Assembly: GCA_003255065.1 (NCBI GenBank)
Contig: QAOA01001034.1
Location: 275,779 to 339,778, forward strand
DNA from: Cercis canadensis
Lineage: Eukaryota; Streptophyta; Magnoliopsida; Fabales; Fabaceae
Reading direction: 5' to 3'
Length of the DNA stretch: 64,000 nt
Position numbers and translations under genes: made by a program. Below, one piece after another: positions 50,342 to 63,200 of this stretch. The notes beneath the pieces were generated by a model. The model saw nothing but the letters and a program-made list of their open reading frames with translations, was not told the DNA's origin and made no database searches. Within the stretch, counting starts at the first letter, position 1; each line of letters begins with the position of its first letter.

Positions 50342-52069
50342 ATGTGGCCGTTAGAAGAGTTCCTTGTCAAAATTGGATAATATAAGCCAAGCTGAGATAG
50401 TGCTGGTGAGTCGGGGATTTAAAATGACGAAGATGTCCTCTGCTTCTCATTTAGTTCTAAACATTGAGGATTTCTTTCAATTTGGTTGTTTTACACCGCG
50501 TAAAATGTCTTAAGATATTTCTGTTCATATATATAATCATCCTTTAGTGCATTATTCTATTCACATATTCACATATCTATTAAATAAAATAACCATAAAA
50601 ACTATTACAATAATTAATTTTCTTTGTGATATGAATACCACTTACACTATGTAATAACTAGTCTAAAATCTCACTTAAGTATGAGCCCTTCTCCACAAAA
50701 TCTGTTTCACTATAAATTATGTTACAGTACTGAAATCATTTTCAAGGCTTGTAAATTTTGTATTGGAATTCAAAATTATAGCCAAAAACACCAGATTATT
50801 ATAAGAGTCTAAAACTAGAATAATTTAAATGGTCTTAGCAACTAATATTTTACAGTAAACCCCCCATTTATACAAGATGAATTGATCAAGGCTTGTGGAT
50901 TCTGTATTTGAATTCAAAATTGTAGCCAAAAGCACCAGATTATTATAAGATTCTACAACTAGAATGATTTAAATGGTCTTAGCAACTAATATTTTACAGT
51001 AAACCCGCCATTTAAACAAGATGAATTGATCAAGGCAGTAGCAAAAAAGAGATGGATTGATCATGCAGTGCTGCCAACCACCAAGTTCATGGCGTAGTCC
51101 CCAAAAACTCCCCCATAATCTTAGACTCCAACTTAGGATTTCGATCAAACTTTGTCACCCTGCAGAAACACACGAAACTCTCAACAAGAAGGACTCCTGA
51201 TAATACAGTCCTCTTTATGGACGCCAATAACAGGAAACTGCTTCATGTTTGGGTTTTATCTTTGAACAGAAAACAGAATTCTTCCCCTCAGTGAGGCATA
51301 TTAGCTATGCACCAAGAAGTGGATTATATATGGGCAGATTCATACAAACTAAGGGCTAAACAAACCCTGCAATCGAGCCCATCAAGGAAAATACAAGGCT
51401 TTGGCATCACGTTCCGTGAGATTTGAACAAATCGCACCCAAAATTTAACTAAATAACCATTTTCTGGAAAGCTATTCAACTAACTGATATCGCACAAACT
51501 GAAGAAAACTTAACTGGAAACATCACAAGGTCACGACACATACACATGTCAATGCAAAACAAAAAAATAAGTGTCAATGGCAGGTAACTTATTTATCACA
51601 TCCTAAAGCAAACATCTGTATCCTGCCCAATTCACCAGTTCCAACAATGAGCGCAAGCACAAGCATTCACTGTATATAATAATGTCTTCCTCAAATGATC
51701 AAATGCTTAAAATATCATGTCTAGTTTCACCAAGATGTAGAAATGTCATAGAACTGCGTAATCAGGGGAATGCTAACAACTACTTGGTTTAAAATCTCAA
51801 ATATAGTGCATCATAATGCATGATTATTGATTACTTGACAAAAAGCTCATCCAATGCCTGGAAAAACTAAAAAAGACATTCAAGAAATAGATGACGATGA
51901 AATGAATTAATCCAAGAAGTAGCACTGTATATTCCTCAAAGATATCAGACAAAGCATCCTATGTCAAAGGCTTGACCTCAAGATTACAACAAAGGAAAAC
52001 ATCAAAATGAGCCCTAGCCTGTCATCAAACCGAAATGCTACCTTGGAAACTAGCCACAGATAGGTACTG
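50342..52069. other. PRORP promoter and NFD6-like 3' region
   Basis: 50342-50480 should hold the PRORP leader and promoter. A 144-bp tandem duplication lies at 50742-51029. At 51069-51159 (minus) an acceptor-like CTGCAG precedes a short open stretch, which could be an alternative last exon of the NFD6-like gene. Nothing else is supported. Confidence 0.4.
50742..51029. repeat. 144-bp tandem duplication
   Basis: Units 50742-50885 and 50886-51029 match almost base for base, from TCAAGGCTTGT to GATGAATTGA, with about nine substitutions by eye. No N lies between them, and the divergence shows a real, not very recent, duplication. Confidence 0.85.
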
Positions 52070-53994
52070 TCATAAAGGCATGGAAATACCTGTAAAATAG
52101 ACAAATGGAAGCATTAGAACAAGTTCTTTCTACTCAGTATTACAATAGGTACTCCAAATAACAATTATCTAACCAACTTGTTTTAAAAACAATAATTCCT
52201 GATCAATCCATAGTTTATTGATGCCCACATAACAGAGTCATTTATTAGCACGGGCTGCTAGTGTACTTTTAACAAAAAAATGCGTAGAAGGCCAGAATGA
52301 AGTTGGATTTATTGGGTTTTACATTTAGAAAAGTAGAATTTTATGCAATTATTCAGAAAAGAATCCACATCTGTCTCTTCATTGCAAGAAGTATCTCTAC
52401 TGAGCACACACAATTTGAGAGTTACATCCCCAAAAACTGCATCTAAATAATGCCAAGACAATGAACATGATTTACATTAAGACTTTACAAGCCATAATGC
52501 AATTATTGCAGCTCTATTTCTATTATATCAGTATCTTCTATTCTTTTACTATTAGTATTTGATCCAAGGCTACCAAAATTTAAAGCAAGAACCTAAATGG
52601 GTCAAATGAATAGGATATGGCCAAATTACCAAATACTTTAAAAATCTATTTGCTTCATTCTTTACACCAAACTGTGTGGAAGACAAACCTCGTGATTTTC
52701 TAGATCTGAGTAAAATTTATCATGAACCTAAATAATTCCAATATCCAAGAGCAGATAATATTGTATATCTAATGGAGCTCCGCCTCTGACAAACATGAAA
52801 GCAGTTGTAAATTATGTAAATTTGTGAGGAAGGATTCTGAGTCTTCTTAATCTATGTATTCTCAAAAGATTAAGCTGTATATTTACATACAGGAGGTCAG
52901 GTCTAGACCATCAATCAGACTTGAAGCCGAACTCCTTGTCCAAAGATCTCAAAATTCATCATCAAAAGACACAAAAAAGGCATCAATAGATATGACCTCA
53001 TATATGGTTCTGAGATAACACAAATACGCAATTGAACAAAAAATAGGGTTCAGATGGAAAGAAGAGTCACTTCCTAAGCTAATATCACATATTATAAAAT
53101 TTTAGTTCGACTACGTGACACTTGTGCCGCAGGAAGACAACATTCCAATTGCTCACAAAGTTAAAAATATCCCAAATTGGCAGCTCCAAAATCAGAAAAG
53201 TAATGGATTTTCTGTGGCTTATAGTTAGCCAACTTCTCTGAGTCACACTATAGAGGAAGGAAAAATTGTCGCTTTAAGCTAAACTACTAAAAGCACACAA
53301 GTAATAAAGGTATTCAACCCAAGATAGAAAATTTTACTCTCATAGGAGTAGGAGAAAGTAGCATGCAGATTTAGATACAGATATTATTGATGTGCTTCTC
53401 TGGGTGCAAAACACAAGCAGATAGAATGCAATAACAATGTGCAGTAAATTTCGACTTTAAGAATACTTCCAGACCATGTTTCCTAAAGATTCCATCTCAA
53501 ATATTCAACCACCAAGCACAGCACATTTCTCATCAAATAAATGAACGCACCTTGAGGAACCAATCCCCAGCCCTGAGATTCTACAGACAAGCTTGATACT
53601 AATCGAGCTGAAGCTACCGCGCTATACAACGGCATCATTGATCCCAAGCTACTCAACTCCACTGGTAACCTAAACCCAAGACACAATAAAATAAAAGATA
53701 TATATCATGGGGAAGTCTCAAAAGTTGAAACACGCATTTAGGTTTCATAGTTGACAGAAAACAAGGAAAATCCAATCTTTTTCTCAGAGAACGAAGAAAA
53801 AGTGATCTGGACCGTATGGGTGAGAAAATGTGAGGTTGAAATTCTCACCGTGAAGTGTGAGAAATGCGTCTTGCAGAAGCAGAGAGCTGAGATGGGGAAG
53901 TGGACTTGAGCGGGAATAGCTCGAAAGAGAGTGATCGTTTGGTGAGCTTAAGAGCGAGAGGCTGTAATCGAGAGACAACCTTTGACGCTGCCAT
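52070..53994 (-). CDS. NFD6-like small mitochondrial protein
   Basis: Exons 53994-53849, 53669-53551 and 52089-52070 give 94 aa. The N-terminus (MAASKVVSRLQPLALKL) is basic and amphipathic like a mitochondrial presequence. The conserved core LPVELSSLGSMMPLYSAVASARLVSSLSVESQGWGLVPQ matches the family of Arabidopsis NUCLEAR FUSION DEFECTIVE 6, needed for polar-nucleus fusion in the female gametophyte. The molecular role is unknown. The last coding exon has just 20 bases, reading GISMPL and stop, across an intron of about 1.46 kb. It restores the C-terminus I recall for family members and its phase fits. Other members use alternative last exons, so further isoforms are possible. Confidence 0.85.
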
Positions 53995-54155
53995 TGTTGA
54001 GCTCTTCTGACTGTCTGTTGTGGTAACCTTGGACGCCTCCGTGCTTTCCCAGAATACTGAATTGGAACGCAGTCCTAAGGTCTCGAAAGAAGGATACAAC
54101 CGCTACGGTGTCGTTTTGTTTTTCTTGCTTTGATTTAGCGAGGAAAAGTTTTCGT

Positions 54156-54158
<3 letters not shown>

Positions 54159-54200
<42 letters not shown>
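54159..54200. repeat. (CT)n(AT)n microsatellite
   Basis: A CT repeat passes straight into an AT repeat and then poly-T, within the promoter side of the NFD6-like gene. It should be length-variable. Confidence 0.9.
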
Positions 54201-54206
<6 letters not shown>

Positions 54207-54282
54207 TTTCTAAGCTATATTTCACACTTTTGGAGGTAACATTATCCCACCTAGTTAGATGGATTTTGGTAGAATACATTAA

Positions 54283-55290
54283 GGTTGTGTTTGGATGGAG
54301 TATTTGACAAATTATTGTGTATTTTAAATACATGTAATTAAAATATAACATTTTAAATACATGTATTTATAAAATATTTTTTTTAGATATATTATTATAA
54401 AAAGAGTAATTTAATAACAATATTTAAAATTATTGATAGACATTACAAAGCTCTTTCAAATCATATTTTTTAATCAGTAAAAAAATAAGGAAAAAACTTA
54501 TAAAAAAAAAAAAAAAAAAACAATCACAAAACATGGAAGAAAATATTGCTCCACCGCCAGTAGCTTCTGGCGGAGGCGGGTGGCGGCTCCGTTTGTGTGG
54601 TGGGCTCATCCATTGCGTCTTGCAGAGACAGAGAGGAGATAGCAGGAAGAAAGGTGATGGAATGCATAATGCGCAGGGATGAAATCGTTATCCATATGCT
54701 CTCTTGTAAATGGATTCATGACTGTTAGAATCATTCCTCATCCATCACTAAGATTAATTCATTCCTAATCCCTCCCGCCAAGTGGACCCTCCAAAATTTC
54801 AATCTCCACCCATTCTCTCACTATAAATTCCCATTGTAATGAAGAAAGGTAGTTGTGTGAACAGAAATTACAAGATTAAGGAAGAATGACTCGAATGAAG
54901 CAAACTGCACAAAAGTCAACCGGAGGAAAGGCCCTTCGAAAGCAGCTGGCAATGAAGGCTGCCCCGAAAATCGGCTTCGGCGACTGGTGGTGTGAAAAAA
55001 CCTCATAGATTCAGACCTAGAACTGTTGCTCTAAGAGAGCTCACCTACACATTCACACCATAATCACATAGGAGTTTCGAAGGCCGGAGGGAGGGGGAAG
55101 GGTATCGAGGGTTGAGGGAGAAAGAAATGAATTTAAAATACACTCTATTTTAAGTGTATTTGAAATATATTATATTAAGATTTTAAAAGTCACTATAAAA
55201 ATACACTTGAATTTTAAAAATACCTTAAAAATTTACACAAACAGAGTAATTCAAAATTAGTATTTCAAATATACTCTACAAACACACCCT
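54283..55290. mobile_element. ~1-kb MITE-like element carrying a histone H3 fragment
   Basis: The left end, GGTTGTGTTTGGATGGAGTA, is answered on the right by the complement of GGGTGTGTTTGTAGAGTATA. Subterminal AT-rich stretches with ATTTTAAATAC/GTATTT motifs occur on both sides. The flanking triplets are TAA and CAG, so the target duplication is not clean. The GTGTTTGG type of end suggests Tourist/PIF-Harbinger. The middle (54541-55070) is GC-richer and comes from elsewhere: it holds a histone H3 fragment with its upstream region. Confidence 0.5.
54886..55050 (+). pseudogene. Histone H3 N-terminal fragment, broken
   Basis: The frame opens like histone H3, with KQTA, KSTGGKA and RKQLA recognisable, and substitutions at several normally invariant residues. 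An extra C at about residue 28 shifts the frame and leads to an early stop. In the shifted frame [12 protein letters not shown] and TVALRE follow, then homology ends. A TATAAAT at 54821-54827 and leader-like DNA stand upstream, so it appears to derive from a genomic copy. It cannot make a working histone. Confidence 0.85.
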
Positions 55291-57249
55291 CAGTGATTTT
55301 GGTGTCGTTACGAAGATTTTTTTAAAAATTGAATTACTCAGTATGTGACAAAATACACAATTACTTATAAAATATAAGAATGACACAATATAAAAAAGCA
55401 TACCAAATCTTATTTCTTAGATGAAAGTTACATTTTTTGTTGAATATGTTTTCTTATATCATACTATTTTTATAATTTATACAAAATTATGTGTTCTGTC
55501 ACATATTGTATAACTCAATTTTTCAAAATATTCGCAATAATACTAATTGACGGTGTGAGTAAGGCTATGCCTCCTCTAACATAATATGTAACTTAGCAAA
55601 TACTTTTTTTTTTTTTGTACTCTTAGCTACGATTATAGATTTAAACACAAAACTTGAAAATTTTGAGCTTTTGGTTCTATTACGTGCAAAAGGAATAATT
55701 TTTTTTTTTTTTATATTTTCTGTTATTTAGTTTAAATAAATATTTTTAATATTCAGTGTTTAAAAAAAAACCATTTAGAAATATGCCATGTTTAGTGTAA
55801 TAATGAATTAAAAATATCTCTTGGATTCCCTCAAAGAAAAAAAATCTCTTGGATAAATAAACACAACATTGTTAACAAGAGAAAATGTAACTTGATTTTG
55901 GAAGAGACATATTATTTTTAAACAGAACACACACTTAAATTTTTTTCAAAAAAAATTATTACTTTCCTAAAAAAAATAAAATTAAATATATATTACTAAA
56001 AAAATTAGTTATATTTTAAAAAACTTTTTAAATATAAAAAAATTAATTACAGATGTAATTATAAAAATACTACAGTGTATACAAAGTCTAACAATTAATA
56101 AAAATGGTGTGAGGACGTTTTTCTCTTAGTTGGGACAAAGAGGGGGGTGCTCAACAAATGAAAAACTCAAAAAGGAGAGAGATTTGCTTTCTAATTGCTT
56201 GTTATGCTACTTGCACAGTCAATAGATAACTTACAAGGAAATTTTTTTGAATGAGTTAGGCAGGCTACTATCACATTTTTTTTTATATGTACTATCACAT
56301 TTTTTATACATACACATTTGACAATTTATGGATTTATTAAATATATAAAATAACGGATTAACGGATTCATTGCAAGTGCACTGAAGGTTTTGTTTTCTAA
56401 TTAATTATGAGTCAAAAATAAGTAAGCAGACCATATAATAACATATACAACTACCATAGGAGCACTTCTCTTCATTTTCATTTGGTTTGGTGTACATTTT
56501 TTGACCTCATAATTATGTTTCAATGAAACATAAAATAAAGAAAGTTTCTTACATACTTTTTATATTTATGTACTATGTCATATTATATGAGATTAGTTAA
56601 TATAAAAATGACATGTGTATAAATTAATTATTTTTAAATTTATTTAAAAAAATAAAATAAATTATATTTATATTCAATAAAATATAAAAATTACATATAT
56701 TTACCATATTAGTGTAATATAACATGCAGTATTATAGAATCTTTGTAAAATAAATTATCATACGAGGGACACAAATGTTAGGCAATGATTGAGCGATGTC
56801 GCCATAGCTTAACATTTCGCAGGTAACGGAATTAGATGCTCCAATTGGGCAAGGACAGAAGTCACAGAACCAAATGAGCTATGAGTTGAATTTACTTGGA
56901 AATTCAGCCAATAATATTTCGCTTTTCCTCAATCTTATTTAAGTGGAAGACCATACGATTCCACCTCCTCTTAAATTGATTAAATCTTTACCACGTGGCA
57001 CATTTGTAGATTGGATTTTTATCGGCCGAGTCTGGGAAGGTAAGTGAGTCAACATTCACACTGAGTCACCCAGGAAACAGCAAACGAAGCACTACACCAA
57101 GGGGTCCCATATTTTCCTTTGCCCTTTCCCAAGTGTATATTTATTTGCCACTCGCAGTTGGTTTTCTCTGAAACCTATCATCTTCTTCTGCATTAAAAAA
57201 GATAAATATTGAACAAAAAAGGAAGGAACTTGGATCGGGTCTGGCAAAT
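55291..57249. other. AT-rich intergenic and AIM1 promoter
   Basis: Mostly AT-rich, with a copy of the dispersed repeat at 56540-56760. 56990-57249 is the likely AIM1 promoter and leader; two TGAGTCA motifs (at about 57046 and 57061) are possible bZIP sites. No gene is visible. Confidence 0.4.
56540..56760 (+). repeat. Dispersed AT-rich repeat, copy B
   Basis: Parallel in order and sequence to 18130-18390, with many substitutions. Both copies lie between genes, which supports an old interspersed element of unknown class. Confidence 0.55.
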
Positions 57250-60200
57250 ATGGCGGTGGTTAAGGTAGACTTGGAGGTCGGAAATGATGGGGTTGCTATC
57301 ATCACGATGTCTAATCCTCCCGTCAATGCCTTGGCTATTCCAAGTGAGCTTCACAAGTCCGTTAGTTTCATTTCTGTTCAATTTGTTTTTCTTAAAGTGA
57401 TCGTTTTTCTGGTTTAGTTATAAACGGGTTGCAGGAGATGTTCCATGAGGCATCAAGGAGAAATGATGTGAGAGCTATAGTCTTGACCGGTAAAGTTTCT
57501 CTGGCTTTGCTGTTCATACGTTGAGAGAAAAAAAAAATGGTTGTGTAAGGCAATTTGCTATCCTTATCAGGCAAGGGCGGGAAGTTTTCTGGTGGATTCG
57601 ATATCAGTGTTATGCAGAAAGTTCATCAAACTGGTGTGTTATGATTTACTTAGATATGTGGTTTGTGTAATTATGATATATAGATAATTCTGTTCTGAGT
57701 CTTGAAGATATAATTTTTGTTGTTTTTGTTTACAGGGGATGTCACGCTTGTTCCTGATGTATCTGTTGATCTTGTAGTCAATGCAATCGAAGGTTGTAAC
57801 TATTCTACAAGCATACTTTGGAACTTACATTTGATGGCTCTGCTAGTATTAACCTTTGAAAAATTATTAATACAATCTCCTGATGATCACAGATTCAAAG
57901 AAACCTGTTGTTGCAGCCATACAAGGGCTTGCTCTGGGAGGCGGCTTAGAATTAGCCATGGTTAGTCTTTGTCATTGTGTAGGCAGAATGTTCCCTTTGA
58001 TAAGAATTATTGTCTTAATATCGTTGTCACTGCATTGAATGTAACACCTTGTACAGGGATGCCATGCACGTATTGCTGCTCCAAGAACTCAACTTGGCCT
58101 GCCAGAGCTGACGCTTGGAGTAATTCCCGGATTTGGAGGTAAATCTGCTATTGCATGCACATGTACTTAGTACTCTATATTAGCAATAGTGAATCTTGCA
58201 TCATTGGTTGCAGCCACTGAATTGTTAACAAAACTCGTTAATTTGTAAGGCACACAGCGTCTTCCAAGGCTTCTAGGGCTGTCTAAAGCTGTGGATATGA
58301 TGCTGGTAAGATGTTTTCCTTTTATCTTCTGCAGCTTGTTTTAGATTCCACTGCATTGCAGCAAAAGATGCCTAATAATCAAGATGCCCATAATATTTTG
58401 GTTGGGAAGGGGTGGGGGGTGAAGTTGATTGAATGATGAGTTAGAGCAGTGTAAAAAAGAAAATGCACAGGGGAAAATGTGAAAGAAAACTGGAGAGCTT
58501 TCATTTGCTAGTAAAGTTTCATAAGATGAAAAGGAAGAAAAGTAGAAAAGAAACAACTCCATTTTGTTGTGCTTGGGTCTTTTAATATATTTGACTTCAT
58601 TCTGGTGGAAAGAAAACTCTTTTGAAGTTTATCAGGCACGGATTTTCACGTGCTTTAAGACTTCAACAATTGAATTAATTGGTAAACCTTAATTTTTCAC
58701 GTGCTTTAAGACTTCAACAATTGAATTAATAGGTAAACCTTAATTTTCTTACTCCAAAATGTTGTTGGAAGAGAGGAATTTTTGGTTCATTGCTCCTACT
58801 TGCTTGTTTCCTTATTGCTATAGCTTCTTAATTTGTCAGTTTCTTGTTTGACCATGCCTTGGGAATTTGGGGGGATGGGTGTTGTAATAAACAGAGAGCT
58901 TCTATATATCACCTTTTAAATTTCTTGATGCAATAAGTTGAGTTCAATTGTGCACTTTTTGCAGACATCTAAACCAATCATGTCTGAGGAAGGAAAGAAA
59001 CTAGGACTTATTGATGCTATTGTGTCTCCTGAAGAGTTGCTAAAGGTATCTCGACTGTGGGCTGTTGAAATTGGAGAGAGGCACAGACCTTGGGTGCGCT
59101 CACTTCATAGGACAGACAAACTTGGCTCCCTCTCTGAAGCGCGTGAGGTATTAAAAATTGCCAGACAACAAGTCAAGAAGACCACTCCACATTTGCCTCA
59201 GCACCAGGCTTGCATAGATGTGATTGAGCATGGAATAGTCCATGGAGGTTACAGTGGAGTTCTAAGGGTATAATCAGTACTATGATTGTCTTTGTTCTTA
59301 AGAAAGTACTTGTGCTTTGATTTTTTCTATTTTATTCATTGGGTTCATTGCCAACTTGCTTTGGGATGGATGCTTTATTCTGTATACTGAGTCTAGCTTG
59401 CTTTGCATTTACAATTATCTTGCCACTTGTTTTGCGCAACTAAGTTATGATCACTCAACATATGCTTAAATAAAATTTAATTGCAGGAGCAAGAAGTATT
59501 TAAGAAGTTGGTTCTATCTGACACTGCAAAAGGTCTTATCCATGTCTTCTTTGCCCAACGCACAACATCAAAGGTACAAGTCTAGATGTGACCTTCTCCC
59601 CACTTGGTAATGTAATTTTACTGATTAGATGACTAGAATAGGTGATCTCTGGTCTTTGCTTTATCTTTCTTTATCCTTTTTTCTTAAAAAAATATTTTTA
59701 TCGTTTTGCATAACACTTGCGGGCTTCTTGTGTTTGGAGATCTTTTTTGGTCAACTTGTTTGAGTGCTTCCATTATTTCTTGAAGCAATGCAATTCTACG
59801 AAAGCATGCCTGATATTAAGTTGATGTTAGAAATTGTTGTTGATATTTTGCTTGTGGAGATTAAAAGTCACGATAAGCTTGGGGTAAGATTTGGGGATGC
59901 GTTGGAATGGAATTTTTGGCTTAGGATATGGCTATATTTATTTTTTCTCCATATCTCTCTTAAGTCAAATAAAGGATCTTGTTTCTAACTACCGTGATGA
60001 ATAGAATTGGATTGACTAATGATAATACATGGTATATGATAAATTTACAATAATGATGAATATTTCGATTAGAAAAAAGTTATATGAATATATGCACTGA
60101 TAGTTTATCATAGAGATAGAGTTTGCTTCTGTGATCCTATTATTTGCATGCACCTTCCTTTGCTAGTTTCAAAGTATTTGGGAAAGTTATAAAAGATGAG

Positions 60201-63200
60201 TAAAACCCTTTTTTAGTCCTTGAAAAATGCAGCTACTGACAAATTGGTCCTCCAAAAATTTTCGGTGATAAATTGGTCATTGAATTATTATTCTGTCTGA
60301 CAAATTAGTCCTCTGGTACTTTAATTAGAAAAGTTCTGGACCTTTGTAGATCCCTTTCCAAATTTCTTTTCACTAATCTTGTCTAGCTATGATTAAGCCC
60401 TCCTTTTCTCATTCAAGTCCTCATTTTCTTTTTACTGATCTTGCCTATCAGAGAACTAATTTGTCTGTGAAATAATAATTCAATGACCAATTTGTCACTG
60501 AAAATTTTTGGAGGACGAATTTGTCAGTGTCTATATTTTTCAAGGACTAAAAAAGGGTTTTACTCATAAAAGATTTAGGGAATCTGTCTCATGATTTTAT
60601 GCTGTGGAGGAACCTGTTATTTCCAAAATGTTTGAAAGAAATAAAGTTATATTTTAATTTGATTGCTTCTCAGACAACATAAGATTAATGGTCTTCATAG
60701 TTTTCAACAATAAATTCCATATCCTATCCAATCATAACAAAGAGTAGACATTTCATATGGTGTGATATTGTTCACATGGATTTATTGTCCTCTATTAGTT
60801 GAACTTAAGAAACAATAGGAGACTTTACTCTGTCTTCTTGAATTTGTTCTCTGGTTTCTGTCTTGTGCAGGTGCCTAATGTTACTGATATTGGACTTAAA
60901 CCAAGAAATGTAAAGAAAGTTGCAGTTATTGGGGGAGGTCTTATGGGTTCAGGCATTGCTACGGCTCTTATACTAAGCAATATACGTGTCGTCCTAAAGG
61001 AAGTCAACTCTGAATATCTTTCAAAGGGAATAAAAATGATAGAAGGTGATTATTCCAATCTTGAGGGTGAAAATGCCAATGCTTTTTCTGAGGTAAACTT
61101 GATTGGTTTAGTAATGCAGACTGGAGATTGAGTGCTAGTTGGCATTGTTGTCAAGACCCCATTTTAAATTGTAGGATTGCACGATCCTATGATCTAAATC
61201 ATGCAGAAAGTTTGGCAGTGTATAATTACTTGTCTATTTGTATTGTCAATAGCATCTGCTTATAGTGACACACTTTTTAGTACAAATTTGGTAGTATATT
61301 CTATGATGCATGATGACCTGACCCTTAGCCAATTGAAATTGGTCCCTGATTGACTGCAGCTTAGAATGAAAAATAAGCAGGCCAACTTTTAACATGTTGG
61401 AAACATTCAAACATTCTGAACTACTTAAGTTTAGAGTGACCACCCTCATTCTTACACATAAATATTTATTTTGTAACAGTTTTTTGAATCTACTTTTGCT
61501 TCATCTTGTATGGCAGCAAATGTTCGTGGCTTAGTAACAAAGGGAAAGTTGACAAAAGATAAGGCAGATGGAACTCTCTCATCGCTTAAAGGTGTTTTGG
61601 ATTACACAGAATTTAAAGATGTTGATATGGTCATTGAGGTTGGTTGCCTGAAGTCTTTTCTTGCGTTGAAATATTAATGGTGTACAACAGGATAACCCTG
61701 TTTTTATTTGTGAAATAGGAAAATAGTTGACTTGGTTTAAAATATTGGATCCTTTATGGCAGTTTGATAAACATCATTTCATTTCACATGTTCTGAGTTC
61801 ATATCCTCAATTTCTCATGCTTATATATACTGACTATCTTAGAAATGAATGATGGTAACACTTTCTTGTTGATGCCATAGGAAGTTAATAAATATTGCTT
61901 TACCTTTTTTTGCAGGCTGCAATTGAAAAGATTAGTCTTAAACAAGCTATATTTAGTGATATTGAGAAGATTTGCCCTCCCCACTGCATTCTGGCAACAA
62001 ACACATCTACCATTGACCTTAATATCATTGGTGAAAAGACTAGATCTCAAGATCGCATTGTGGGTGCACATTTTTTCAGGTTATTTAACTGATTTCTCTT
62101 ACTTCCTTTCTATTTATATGTTGCTGGATGATATATAAACAAAACTTGGAACAGCTAAAGATCCATACAGCATCTAGAGCATCTTATCTTTCAGTCAAGC
62201 CTATGCATAAATGTGAATGACAAAGAGACTATGTATGCAAGCCATAGGTTCTATGATTTCTTCTCTCACCAGAAAAACGATAGTGGAAATTATTCATTCC
62301 TTTATTTCAAAGAAATTTGATCAGTTGAGATGCCAAATTTTAGGCTGGAATCTGATTTGTATAGAGTCTGAATGAGCTTTAGACTGAGAGAGCTATATCA
62401 GATGGATGCTATTGAATTTTGTTATATATACTTATGGAATGTTTGACATAGTTTTTTGAGGTCTATCTCAGCTGAAACTGTGGTTATTCTTAATATGAGC
62501 CTTCCACTGGAAAGCATTATCATGTGCTAATTAGTTAATTCAGTAGCATTTATTATCTCAAACGTGTTTGTAATTGCCATATTATTGTTTTTCATGAACT
62601 TTACTCTGTACACTGTCCCGATCATAAAGCAGTTTCTGAATTCTAGCAAATAATGCTATGAGAGTTGCAGATTGAGATTACATTTCACACATATAATGTG
62701 CTCTTATTGTTATTAATTATCTCTACAAACAGACTTGTGTTTTATGGATTGCTTTCTGACTTCACATTCGTAATGTACAGTCCTGCTCACATTATGCCTC
62801 TTCTAGAGATTGTACGCACAGAGAAAACTTCTGCTCAAGTAATTCTTGATCTGATGGCAGTTGGGAAAATTATAAAGAAAATTCCTGTTGTGGTGGGTAA
62901 CTGCACTGGCTTCGCAGTCAATAGAACCTTTTTCCCATACACACAAGGTGCTCATTTATTGGTAAACTTAGGCGTGGACGTGTTCAGAATTGACAGATTG
63001 ATCAGCAGTTTTGGCCTTCCAATGGGCCCTTTCCAGTAATCTTCTTCTCTTGGGAGTTTATGTAGTTTCATGACATATATTTCAATAAAATGCATCACAT
63101 GTTCGTCAATTTTCTAATCAATATCAATAAAATGTATCGCACCTATTATTTTGGGAGTCTATAGTTTGGAGGTTATGGAAATCGAATACAACCTTTACAA

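Noticed and set aside
54821-55050. Active histone H3 gene
   Set aside because: Frameshift, early stop and changes at invariant residues rule it out; only about the first third of the gene is present.
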